The notes: generated by a model from the sequence alone, not told the origin. 11,646 nt of DNA from Echinostoma caproni (GCA_900618425.1 UZAN01055456.1:1-11646); one strand, 5' to 3'. Shown: positions 1 through 8,475, counted from the first letter of the stretch. A program made the numbers and translations.

Positions 1-353
1 ATACTGAAGCAGACGAGAGAACGCGTTCGCGGCTATGGTATCGCCAGGCCGGATCACTTATGGAGCTATATCCTTCGCTTCACCATCCAACAGGGAAAGC
101 AGAACGCGCCGCCGGTCGTCCTCTGGGAACAACTCGATATATTCTTGGGCATCTGCTGTCCAGCGTCTAAAATCGTCTCCCAAGACAAACTTGTCCGGTA
201 CGGGCGGGCTGGGTGAGGGTTGGGTATGTACATGTCCGCCTCTGAGTACGGAGGAAAGTAGGGATAGAAGGTGGGATAGCAGGTTTCCGAGGGTCTCAAA
301 AGTTGTTGAGGGTAGTTAAGGTTTGGATTCTTCGTACTTGGTTTGTTTGACAT
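1..353 (-). pseudogene. Gag-like start of an LTR retrotransposon, frameshifted and with a stop
   Basis: Read on the minus strand from the ATG at 353-351, the first frame gives a Pro/Tyr-rich leader (MSNKPSTKNPNLNYPQQLL, then FYPYFPPY). From about 215 downward the recognisable part is in another frame: PDKFVLGDDFRRW, then EYIELFPEDDRRR, then LLSLLDGEAKDIA. After a TAA at 60-58 the same frame continues with RPGDTIAANAFSRLLQY and runs off the window. The order FxLGDDFxRW, then LLSLLxGEAxDIA, matches the N-terminal gag domain I know from flatworm LTR elements; Gag packages element RNA in a virus-like particle. One frameshift (about 205-225) plus the stop mean this copy cannot make an intact Gag. 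A primer-binding site lies just upstream. Domestication as a host exon is possible but less likely, given both breaks. The family match is from memory. Confidence 0.6.
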
Positions 354-359
354 GATGGA

Positions 360-376
360 TCCTGGTAGGGTCGCCA
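360..376 (-). other. Candidate primer-binding site (tRNA-Trp-like)
   Basis: On the minus strand TGGCGACCCTACCAGGA begins three bases after a TACA end and lies 7 bases upstream of the gag-like ATG. Primer-binding sites start with TGG, the complement of the tRNA CCA end. TGGCGACCC is one mismatch from the first nine bases expected for tRNA-Trp (TGGTGACCC), the primer I associate with the CsRn1 group of Ty3/gypsy elements from flukes. The later bases do not match well. Position, spacing and the following gag frame support the call together. Confidence 0.5.
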
Positions 377-379
377 CTT

Positions 380-643
380 TGTAAAATGTTTCTGTCAGGG
401 AGTAGACTCGACGGATTCGGACGAAATTATATTGATGCAAAACGTAGCAGCACTATGAGAATATGAAATGCCTACAAGACAAATTTGTGATGTTACATGT
501 GGGTGCTATTTTGGTCTTCGTTCTGTGTCTTGTATCGCTGTGCTGGGTTCCCGCAACTTTTACAGGAAAGGGAAAAAGGTGGTTGTCAGTGACAGGTCGA
601 CATTCAATTACTGGACGTCAGTCAGTTTCTGTGTCACACTACA
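380..643 (-). other. Possible 5' LTR of the gag-bearing element
   Basis: The right LTR edge would be the TACA at 383-380 on the minus strand, three bases before the primer-binding site. A matching TGTA start occurs at 643-640 (TGTAGTGTGACAC), giving a 264-bp LTR with TGTA/TACA ends. That length is plausible for flatworm Ty3/gypsy elements. The left edge is a guess: other TGTA sites exist (near 490), the partner LTR is outside the window, and no target-site duplication can be tested. The right edge is much better supported than the left. Confidence 0.25.
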
Positions 644-1019
644 ACTGCAATAGTTTTTTGGCTGTGATCCGATAGCGACACCTGTAATCATAGAAAAATG
701 TTTAGGCTCACCGGTATACATCTGGTATATGGTGTTGTTCAGCTCATCAAATCGTGATTCAGAACACAATCTGAGGCAAACAATTATTTTCAATATCTCG
801 TAATCATACTGTTACAGTTTAAATGAGGGTGAAAACCTAGAGGTTGAGAGGGAACAATAAAATGTGAGGAATCGCTCATCCTGTGTATTCGTGTGTGTGT
901 GTGTGTGTTGCACACCGCATTCTCAGATCTGTGTGTCCGGGGTTTTCAGTTATGTTACATTGGTCGTGTGACCCAGTTCTGAGGGATCAGTGTTGTTCTG
1001 TGAAAATGTCTGTATATGT
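644..1019 (-). repeat. 3' flank of the Penelope-like element
   Basis: This segment follows the GIY-YIG fragment on the minus strand and holds no conserved frame. Part of it (762-814) is repeated in inverted orientation at 1316-1368. From the shared ATGATTA onward, 46 aligned bases show nine mismatches (about 80% identity). That repetition is the reason for treating it as element sequence. It also contains the (GT)9 run. The left limit is uncertain and may abut the putative LTR near 643. Confidence 0.45.
891..908 (+). repeat. (GT)9 microsatellite
   Basis: Nine perfect GT units, followed by TG. It lies in the 3' flank of the Penelope-like fragment, so the element strand reads (AC)9. Confidence 0.95.
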
Positions 1020-1039
1020 GGGCAGGGGGGAGGGGTGGG
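1020..1039 (+). other. G-quadruplex motif
   Basis: The plus strand has four G tracts of 3, 6, 4 and 3 bases separated by CA, A and T. This meets the usual G3+N1-7 rule with very short loops. It lies at the 3' side of the Penelope-like coding remnant, on the strand opposite to it. Confidence 0.7.
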
Positions 1040-1319
1040 TTGACGAACCCATGGGAGATTGAGAGCTTGGATTGGATGCTTCTGGGCACATAGTTCGGGG
1101 TCAAATGTTTAATACAGATGACTTCGTCTACGGCCAACTTACGCATTCTAACGCATTTGGACCGGTTGGAGGGAACCTAATAACTAAAGCGGAATGCTTC
1201 ACTTGGGTTAAAATGATGGCCAGTGTCTACCAAGTGATCGAGAATCGCACTTGTGATGGATCCGGAACCACCTTGACTCAGCCAGCGCGGATGGTGTTCT
1301 TTCATGCAGATAGATAACT
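1020..1319 (-). pseudogene. Penelope-like element, C-terminal GIY-YIG region, degraded
   Basis: The minus-strand frame from about 1319 reads CMKEHHPRWLSQGGSGSI, then ILDHLVDTGHHFNPSEAFRF, a TAG at 1179-1177, then VPSNRSKCVRMRKLAVDEVI and CIKHLTPN. This is the pattern I recognise from the C-terminal half of the GIY-YIG nuclease domain of trematode Penelope-like retroelements: KEHH, then HLxDTGH, then EAFR, then NRxKxVR, then EAxxIKxLxPN. The reverse transcriptase and the N-terminal GIY...YIG motifs are missing, because the homology stops abruptly near 1319, so the copy is 5'-truncated. The frame then runs through a low-complexity Pro-rich tail (PPLPPAH) with no clear original end. The in-frame TAG and the truncation rule out a working nuclease. 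Confidence 0.7.
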
Positions 1320-1368
1320 GTCATGATTATGAATTATTGAAAACAACTGTTTGCCTGAAATCGTTTTC
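1316..1368 (+). repeat. Inverted partial copy of the Penelope-like 3' flank
   Basis: This plus-strand segment (ATGATTATGAATTATTGAAA and onward) aligns to the reverse complement of 762-814. It abuts the 5' truncation point of the minus-strand element at about 1319, so the two pieces are joined head to head. Penelope-like elements are known for 5'-truncated copies joined in tandem or inverted arrangement. The similarity fades after 1368. A 13-base direct match (AAATCGTGATTCA) at 749-761 and 1401-1413 may be a further remnant. Confidence 0.55.
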
Positions 1369-2482
1369 CAAGTGCGAGTATGGGCATATTTCAAAGTTTG
1401 AAATCGTGATTCATATGTTCTTAATCAAAACAGAACATTCTTGGTCCCGGATAGTGTACGTACAGTCAGAGGAACGAGATTAGCGTAGCATCAAATTGCA
1501 ACCAGACAGCAATATGTTCAACCTGCTATAAACAAATGTTATTATCTTCTTGAAGCACAGGACATTGAGTAACAGTTCTCTCCTCGCGAGTTCCCCATAT
1601 GTAAAAACTATATCATGGAAAAGGCAATCGTGTAAGGCAAGTGTTGCCAACAGATTCCTTGATGCTCAAATATCTCGGATTTCTTTCGGAATGTTGAAAT
1701 CCATAATAATCGAAATAAATGCGTTGATTGATCTGCTGAATTAAACTGGAAACGTCTCCAATAGGATAGTTACTTCCCAATTATCGCTATACAAAGTTGA
1801 ACTACTCTATTCTTAGGAGGACAATAAAGTTAACTCGATTTGCATCAAACATTTCCACATAGCATTTCTCCCCAATCACATATATTACACCCCAATGAGT
1901 ACACAGATGCTCAGGTAAATACAGAGAACTATTGTGTGATTAAATGGAGGCAGACAGATTGAAAGAGACAGGTAATCTGCCTCCCTTCCCCCGCCCCGAT
2001 GATCTAGATACGTAAACTCGGAGTTAATGGACCACGTTCGGGAACCAAGTGATGCCAATCCGTGGTGTATACTCATTTCGATTAGTTTTTGAATCAATTG
2101 ATCGATACCTTCACCGGAATGGTGGTGTCCACTACCTTAAATTTGGTACCATACTGGACCCATTCAAATGACTGATAGGATAAACTGCTAAAGTGTGTCA
2201 GTTCCATTCAATTGTCGTGTGAATTGAACTGTTGAAAAATCGAAAATGTGATCCGGAACACCGTCAAGGGAAATAATGAATTGTTACGAAGCATGGAACC
2301 ATTCGAAATCTACGGCGCCAGTTCGCAGTGGTAATAAAGCTTACAAGAGAATCAGGGTAGAGGACGGATTATTGAAGTTCAAACTCAGCACAAAAAATGA
2401 GTAATTCATTGATAGCGAATTTCACATCTACTTTGCTATAGACCTTTTAAAACGTTCCATTCCCCACTTCTGTTTCTTTCAG
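1369..2482. other. No gene recognised
   Basis: The longest frames here are about 64 to 70 codons and resemble nothing known to me. The end of the block (about 2455-2482) is a pyrimidine-rich run ending in CAG, described with the next feature. A C-rich patch (CCCTTCCCCCGCCCC) lies near 1983. No tRNA, terminal repeats or tandem array was seen. Confidence 0.4.
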
Positions 2483-2674
2483 CTGAATGTGCCCGTAAAC
2501 GCGTGCATTGGATTTTATGCGCACTTTATGTTACTCTTCAACCCAATGTGGTTTTGTGATCCTGAGTCACAAATAAGGCAACGCATCCTTGGTCGCACAG
2601 TTTTGCATTATTGTGTCATGTTCGGATCAGGCGGTTACGTCATACCAAGAGTCACGCTTTATTTTCGAAAATGA
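2483..2674 (+). CDS. Candidate exon, unknown protein
   Basis: The run TTCCCCACTTCTGTTTCTTTCAG just before 2483 is one of the best 3' splice sites in the window. From 2483 one frame stays open for 63 codons to a TGA at 2672-2674. It begins LNVPVNACIGFYAHFMLLFN and includes MWFCDPESQIRQR and HYCVMFGSGGYVI. The peptide is rich in aromatic and hydrophobic residues but matches no family I know. No strong 5' splice site lies inside, and no AATAAA follows nearby, so neither an internal nor a terminal exon is fully supported. The open frame may be chance behind a chance acceptor. Confidence 0.2.
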   Translation: MNVPVNACIGFYAHFMLLFNPMWFCDPESQIRQRILGRTVLHYCVMFGSGGYVIPRVTLYFRK

Positions 2675-3198
2675 ACAAACAATTTAACGAACTTTTTCGA
2701 GTGTGACAAACGAGCTAGGCTGAGATCTGTCTGTACCTTGCTGAACCGATTTGGACTATCTAGAAATTGAGCAAACCAGGCATATTTCGATTAGTGAATA
2801 CTGTACGAGTTCACACTTTGACCGGAATCAAGAACGTATAATTCAAATGGAGCGATTGTGAAACTTATCGAAACAAATTTGCATATCAGCTTGCAGCACT
2901 GGCCTTAGCAAATTGATTGCACTCTTCTTGAGAGTGTTCAGAAAAGAGACAAAAGCATCGCATGACACGAACCGTTAATGGCATAGTACGGTGATCAAAA
3001 AAGGTGATCAGAAAAGATTGCACCGAAATTTTGCCCATGAAGTTCGATGAACTTCGTTCATACCAGTTAAGCTTGCTTGCTCATCGATTGGGGTAGAAAA
3101 ACAAAGGAGATTGTTCAGTAGGCAGATGACTGATAATGCTACAACACGATTATTCCGGTCGGAATACAATGTGTGCTTTTTCTGGCACTTTGGAACTG
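2675..3198. other. No gene recognised
   Basis: Ordinary AT-rich sequence. A minus-strand frame from 3217 to 3008 continues out of the left arm of the inverted repeat that follows. It may be further sequence of the same element, but no domain is visible in it. Confidence 0.35.
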
Positions 3199-3265
3199 TT
3201 CCATTTCGCCTGTTCATCGAGCTGGCAATTCGCTTGCAAACGTTTCATCACCAGTCGAGTTGACA
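3199..3265 (-). repeat. Left arm of inverted repeat; hammerhead-like PLE end
   Basis: The reverse complement of this arm matches 3292-3359 over about 68 bases at roughly 80% identity. The match includes a perfect 21-base block (3234-3254 against 3303-3323). The arm carries GATGAAACG and the following bases, which in hammerhead ribozymes would be the 3' side of stem II, the GAAA core and stem III. I recognise this sequence type from the terminal repeats of trematode Penelope-like elements, which are reported to encode hammerhead motifs. The element would read leftwards from here. Confidence 0.5.
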
Positions 3266-3275
3266 TCATCAGCGC
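3235..3275 (-). ncRNA. Hammerhead ribozyme-like core (left copy)
   Basis: On the minus strand CTGATGA occupies 3272-3266 and GAAAC occupies 3246-3242, so the conserved C3-A9 and G12-A14 residues are all present. Between them GUCA can pair with UGAU as part of stem II, with one unpaired U after CUGAUGA. Next to GAAAC the palindrome AAACGTTT would allow only a minimal stem III, as in hammerheads that act as dimers. GCG just before CUGAUGA can pair with UGC after the presumed cleavage point as stem I. Activity cannot be judged: stem II is imperfect and stem I short. The layout is seen in the sequence; the function is inferred. Confidence 0.4.
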
Positions 3276-3291
3276 TTGTAATATCTTGTGC

Positions 3292-3359
3292 TGTCACCTC
3301 GGCTGGTGATGAAACGTTTGCAAACAAATTACCAAGCTCAGTGAATAGACAAAATGGAA
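3292..3359 (+). repeat. Right arm of inverted repeat; hammerhead-like PLE end, core damaged
   Basis: This is the inverted partner of 3199-3265, read on the plus strand. Its stem II is better than in the left copy: GTCACC at 3291-3297 can pair fully with GGTGAT at 3305-3310, closed by a TCGGCT-type loop and followed by GAAAC at 3311-3315. However, the CTGATGA box has shrunk to CTG, so the catalytic core is lost. The sequence downstream to 3359 (GCAAACAAATTACCAAGCTC and on) mirrors the left copy with about 20% divergence. Confidence 0.5.
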
Positions 3360-5925
3360 TCCAACCAACCTAGGAGAACGAATTTTTAATAGTTTGACAA
3401 CTTCTCAGTTGTTACGTTCGGGGCTAAAAGTATATGGCAGGGAAAAACATTTTGGTGAAAACTGAAGTTGTATTTCATGTCCAAAGAACAGATTGAAAAC
3501 TTCTTTGTTGAGTTGCAGTTTGATAATCTATAGCTACCGACATTTGGTATATAGATAAATGCTTTATACATCCCTTTATGTTTATTGTTTATAGACATGT
3601 ACACCGAGCTTCAGGAAGGCGGCCGTGGCCATCAAAAGGATACCTCAAAGTTATTCATCCTTAAAATTTGAGTTCCACAAACAAGGAGGCGTGAGCCTAG
3701 TAATATGAGACACAAATATAGCCTGAAAAGTTGCGTGTCACCGTAGCGGAGGAAAACAGTTTTGGAATTGTTGATAAGAAACTACAGTCTTTCATTTTGA
3801 TCTGTCAGTTTGTTCGCGTATATTATCCTGGTGACTGTAACGGTATTGAAACCGAAATGCTAGAACATGTGTACAGTACTAGTGATTGTCTTACGTTCCC
3901 TGTCGCTGTGAGGCCCATCATGGTTGAATACGGTGAACACTAACAACGAACAAGCAGAAGAGTCAGGAAATACATGAGAACTTATAATCCATACGAGCCT
4001 GGTGTAACCCCACCCCCGTCGCCAGATACAGTTGATACATTGCATTTTGCCGTTCGTTCCGTGCATCAATACACGTTCGTGCCCCAAGACCGTTGTGTTC
4101 TCCGTTTGTGAGCGTGTCTGACAGTGAGAGGTGCGATCGAGTGTTGGTGGTAACGAGTGTGCACTGCTATCATTTTACATCATAAAACGAGAGAGAAAGA
4201 TAGCAGGGAAATGTGAACAACCATTGACCGTGTGTCATTTATCCAGTCGCGGAGGGCAATGAATAATCCTCACATAGTGAAATACGTTTCAGTTTCACTC
4301 AGCTGCAAGCGTAATTGAAAAATGAGTAAGGCGCTTTTCGAGTATCTGGATTCATTCAATTGGCTTGCAATAGGATCACTTCACTTCATGCGGTTGTTTT
4401 ATGCTTGGACTAGCCTACCAAGATCCGCAAGCATTTGTGGGTGATTATGCTTTACACGCTTTTCAGTTCCGTGGTTTTCCATGTATTGCATTCAGTTAAT
4501 TTGCGATTGATAGTGTTGCGTTCAAAGGCTTTTAAAGAACACTGAACAGCTGTTTCTTCTTCGTCAAGGCTCATCACACGTTGTGTTTCTCTCATGGGAG
4601 CAAATAGTTGCTGACTTCACGTTGATCTGGTAGTCTGTCCACCACTCACCCACCAGCTATCTTCTAGTTACCCATAGACTAGCGCACTAATTAACTGGTG
4701 TTTTTCCATAACAGGAAAGTTTACTCAACGCGTTTTGAATATTTTGAAGGCCTAAAACTTGTGATTAAATAAATAACACTTCAAAACAAGTAGCGATATC
4801 CGATCACTTGTTGTGTCTGGTTATTCCTCCGTTCTAGCAAACACAAAAGTGAAGGAACCTCTATGAAAGAAGGATGATTAAGCCATGTTAATCAAGCGTT
4901 ATCAGGAACTACAACTTTTGATCTGGAAGTTTGGTTTCCGAATTGGTCTAGTCCCGCCCCTCCCCTTCCGCCTTCACTGTCTTCAATGTGTCATTAAACA
5001 CAAGACTGGCTCACGCGGCTCGTCGTCCCTTGATAAAAATATAAAAGTGTGTTCTTTTAATAGCTCCTAACGTGCTGTATATTGGTTGTCTCTATTTGTT
5101 ATTCATGGCAGAACGCGTTACTGAATTTTCGTCAATAAATATCACCTTTTTCACAAACTTTACTTCTCCAAAGTAAGCTTGTGTCCTCAAGGGGATTTCC
5201 CTAAATTTCTCTGGTCCCCACTTATAGCTGATGTTTGTTTCAGAAATAATTAGTAGCCAATCGACTACTCATTAATCAAGTGTATCCCGGCGATTCACGC
5301 CTGCAAATGTGAATAAAGTGCTGATCTCATGTTCTAAGTGATGCTGGTGCGGCATTGATTCTATCCGTCCGCCTATCCATGCTTCCACTGATCCATTTGC
5401 TTCTTTTTCCATCCATGGGTTTGAGCTTGTGACCGTCATTTTTCACCAAGTGATATGCCCGGATATTCTAGGGTGTTTATGATGCCCAGTTATTAGCCTC
5501 TGCTTTAACGCAACGCGCCCAATTCTTTAGTTTATCTCTTGAAATCCTGCACTCTCACACCCTTGCGACCTCCATCTGTAACTATTTTCTAAAGTGATCC
5601 TTTCGGCTCTCGTGATCGTTATTCAATAAGCCTACTGATTGGTCTAATCTAATTGACTCTCTAACAAATTCATGAACCCATCGCACATGTGTACTCCGAG
5701 CCTACCTCACATTTTGCCCGTTCGCTTGGGAGAAGAGATGATCTTTCATGCGTTCTCATTAGGTTACGGATTGGCTTGTTCCTTCGCCGCTTTAAGTTTA
5801 TCTCTCAGGGAAAGCCACCAGTTGAGGTGTCTATGATAAGTATAGTAGTGTTTTATTCCTCTAGCATTGCATTAATATTCGATACTATTTTGGGAGTGAG
5901 TGAATTTCCAAGCTTGACTCTTCAG
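3360..5925. other. Long stretch without a supported gene
   Basis: About 2.5 kb with only short frames. The frame at 3731-3943 (KLRVTVAEENSFG and on, 70 codons) starts without ATG and has no recognisable domain. A short inverted repeat TGCTATC/GATAGCA lies near 4168-4206. From about 5330 to 5780 the plus strand is pyrimidine-rich, which may mark an old repeat, but nothing identifies it. Confidence 0.35.
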
Positions 5926-6030
5926 ATTGCGCGTACTTCATCGTTGGTCTTTAGATGACTATTTGGAATTAACAAGCATATTGTATCAAAGTCTATCGGA
6001 TATCGGTGTTGCAATAACCGGTTCCAACAT
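5926..6030 (+). CDS. Candidate internal exon, unknown protein
   Basis: The segment is preceded by TTGACTCTTCAG and followed by GTATGT, both plausible splice signals. It is 105 bases long. One frame is open throughout (one leading base, 34 codons, two trailing bases), so skipping or including it would keep the frame. The peptide begins LRVLHRWSLDDYLELTSILY and continues QSLSDIGVAITGSN. It reads like a folded, helix-forming protein segment, but I do not recognise a family. No matching neighbouring exons were found, so it could be a chance frame. Confidence 0.3.
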
Positions 6031-7608
6031 GTATGTACTGGTTTTTGTTTTATTTTATTTTTTCCTAAAGTTTTGAGTCCACCAGATGGTTGACAAAAGA
6101 ACATATCACTATTTGATCTTTATTTAACTATTCCTGTCGATAGATCTGAAAGAATAAACAATACAGTTTAAAACTTGCTTCTACATACGTGTTTGGAGCT
6201 TAGATAGTTGGTTTTAACAAACATTTCTGGGTGCTGTATTGTATCCCCTCATAAAATGGGTTATAGAAGCATGGCAGATGGAAGGTCAGGTAAACCAGTT
6301 GTTTGGTAAAGCTGTGATAAAGGTACATGTGAAACATTCGGAAAAAAGTAGGTAAATTTCACACTCATTTTACTGATCGAAATGCATGAGGATTTTCATC
6401 TGAGGTAAAATTATTTTATCGACATGCACGGAAAGAAGAAAATCTGAGGGAATAGGAAATGTCTGAGACCAATTTGAGAATACACGCTCCCTAGATCATT
6501 CAGGAGTTCTGTTCTAGGGATTCGGATACGTGTATACTTTTAACAACCTTCACGCATAACCGATTTTGCTTTTCTAAAAACACCCGTGTTCCTAATGGTA
6601 TTTCTGTGTTCTTTTTTCGGTCATCTCTGGAACATCTGTTTCCAGTTGTTTTGTTGTTGCTATTAAATCTGAGCTCAGCCAAGTAGAGTGAAGATGGTGC
6701 AACGGGCGCGATGCTCGAAGCAGACTAGTTTTCGATTCCACTGAGTTACCTAACTTAGCAAAACTAAAACGATTCCATAATTCTTAAATTTTCCATCTGC
6801 TATCCTTCTACTTGAACTCACTGTTGCGGACATTGATTTCGAACTTGGAAGCCTAGTCACTTATGGTTCTAACGGGATTTTCTTTTTGTTGACGTGTTTT
6901 TCAAAATATTTCACATGTTCATCTGTCACACCAGCCTTTCTCTCGTTTTTGCGGTTGACGTTCAAACACCATTTCTTTGCCAGGGAAGAAAAGAAGCTAT
7001 AAAATAGCCTACTGTCCCTTTTTCACACCAAATTTTCAGCTCTTTCACGGCAGAATCCTTAAACTGGGTTCTTCTGTGTGCACTTCCAGATCAAAATAAA
7101 CGGGAATGATTACGGAAGAAAAAGGAGCTTGCTATGAGTCACACTCTACTTCTACACTTAATGGACTGCATTATCCATGATCGATATTCCACGTTTCTTA
7201 TAAGCGTGCAGTGATACTTGTACATATTTTATACAGACAAAATTAGGCTATCAGTGCTTAGACTTCGTAGTTGTAGTATATATATTGGTTACGGCCAATG
7301 GATTTTTATTCTCCCCGATGTGTCTCCATAGAGCGAATAACACAGTAATACTAACCGCCATCTGTGATCAGGACGGTATTGCTTCAGTGACAAAAACGCT
7401 CATGGACGACCAGCGGCGATTTCTGATTAGGCGATATTGGTGGTAGTGAATGTTCGCCTGGAAAGTAATCTCTTTGGGTAAACAAATGCCAGAACCGTTC
7501 ATAAATGATAATTTGAGGTTTGAAAATCTGGCTCACCATCACACCAGACGATTAGTATGACCGCGTTGCACTAAAAGCAACAATTTGCTGTACAAGATCT
7601 AACGTCGT
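6031..7608. other. No gene recognised
   Basis: AT-rich sequence with a T-rich run (about 6043-6064). Near 6694-6738 a tRNA-like A box (TGGTGCAACGGG) and B box (TTTTCGATTCC) lie 34 bases apart. The D arm can pair but the T stem cannot, so no tRNA is called. Nothing else stands out. Confidence 0.35.
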
Positions 7609-7812
7609 ATGATCACAGTAAATGAGCATACGGTACTAGAGATGCAACTGGTACTCTATCCCTACGGTCCGTTACCTATTCAGCAAAGAAATCAACTTCA
7701 CTTCAGTTTGAGAGATTTGTCTGTAGGCGAAAAATTAAACAATGCTGTGGTGATTCAGCGCTCCCGAACAACTTTAACCAGGGAGCGAAGCGGCACAGAT
7801 TCAGACAACTAG
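7609..7812 (+). CDS. Short ATG frame, hypothetical
   Basis: A 67-codon frame from ATG to TAG, with a stop two codons upstream of the start. It begins MITVNEHTVLEMQLVLYPYG and ends TRERSGTDSDN. The C-terminal part is charged and polar. No family, signal peptide or membrane segment is recognised. Its length is within what chance gives in this sequence, and no splice or promoter signal supports it. It is listed only because it is a complete ATG frame with a fairly protein-like composition. Confidence 0.12.
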   Translation: MITVNEHTVLEMQLVLYPYGPLPIQQRNQLHFSLRDLSVGEKLNNAVVIQRSRTTLTRERSGTDSDN

Positions 7813-8093
7813 TGACGATTTGCTGTTCTAGATCAATCCTCCTGGTTCAATTAAGAATCATATGAAAAAGAAGAACATGAACAGCGGCTGATCCTTACTT
7901 GTTCAGGTATTAGCATTCGTCTATAAATCTGATTCAATATCCTTCATTGCTTTCAGCGAAAATTACCGCCGATCCTCTGGTGTTATTCCTACTTTTCGAC
8001 AATGAGAGACTCTAGTAACTGACTATCAATACTATTTCAATCGTTTATGATTCCTGCTCTGTGTGGGTTCTGATTAGTACAAATGTATTCCTC

Positions 8094-8348
8094 TTATCGT
8101 ATGTTGGTACAATATAGTTTGACTTTCTCCAACACTTTGCATTGAGAGAACTGAACCATTCTTTGAGCGATCACGTAGAGTAGGTCTGGAATGCCGGAAT
8201 AACACTCAGTGAACCCTCCCCGATAAAGCAATTCTATCGTAACCACCATCTCAGTTTGCAGGCTGCAAATGTCAAGCCTGATAATCCTTTTTTCTAGGGG
8301 GTGTAAATTTCTTGCATTTTCACCTAGCGAATTATTTGTCTTTGCCAT
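8094..8348 (-). CDS. Short ATG frame on the minus strand, hypothetical
   Basis: An 84-codon frame from ATG (8348) to TAA. It begins MAKTNNSLGENARNLHPLEK and includes TIELLYRGGFTECYSGIPDL and LEKVKLYC. It lies just downstream, on the same strand, of the SINE-like B box near 8430. No domain is recognised. Several frames of this length occur by chance in the window, so coding status is doubtful. Confidence 0.15.
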   Translation of the reverse strand: MAKTNNSLGENARNLHPLEKRIIRLDICSLQTEMVVTIELLYRGGFTECYSGIPDLLYVIAQRMVQFSQCKVLEKVKLYCTNIR

Positions 8349-8374
8349 AGAAATTGCTCACTACAATTACCAAT

Positions 8375-8475
8375 AAAGAATCTGAATCTGGAGTTGTTGA
8401 CAGTGAACGGAGCTATCTCATGCTTGGATTCGAACTACGAACTTTTGATTGGTTAGTAAATAAGCTGAATGATAT
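8375..8475 (-). mobile_element. Possible tRNA-derived SINE fragment
   Basis: On the minus strand AGTTCGAATCC (8436-8426) matches the tRNA B box well. It is preceded by a region shaped like a tRNA anticodon arm (TTTACTAACCAATCAAAAG) and followed by GAGATAGCTCCGTTCACTG, which resembles what I recall downstream of tRNA heads in trematode SINEs. The A box is not convincing and only three of five T-stem pairs remain. This is therefore a decayed fragment at best, and its limits are approximate. Confidence 0.3.

Noticed and set aside
66..440. 124-codon minus-strand frame as a single host protein
   Set aside because: The N-terminal part covers the primer-binding site and LTR end, and the C-terminal part is the wrong frame for the gag-like residues.
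1072..1317. 81-codon plus-strand frame
   Set aside because: It lies opposite the GIY-YIG coding remnant and is its shadow.
6694..6738. tRNA-like A box and B box 34 bases apart
   Set aside because: The D arm can pair, but the T stem fails and no anticodon arm of normal shape can be drawn, so no tRNA and no firm SINE is called.
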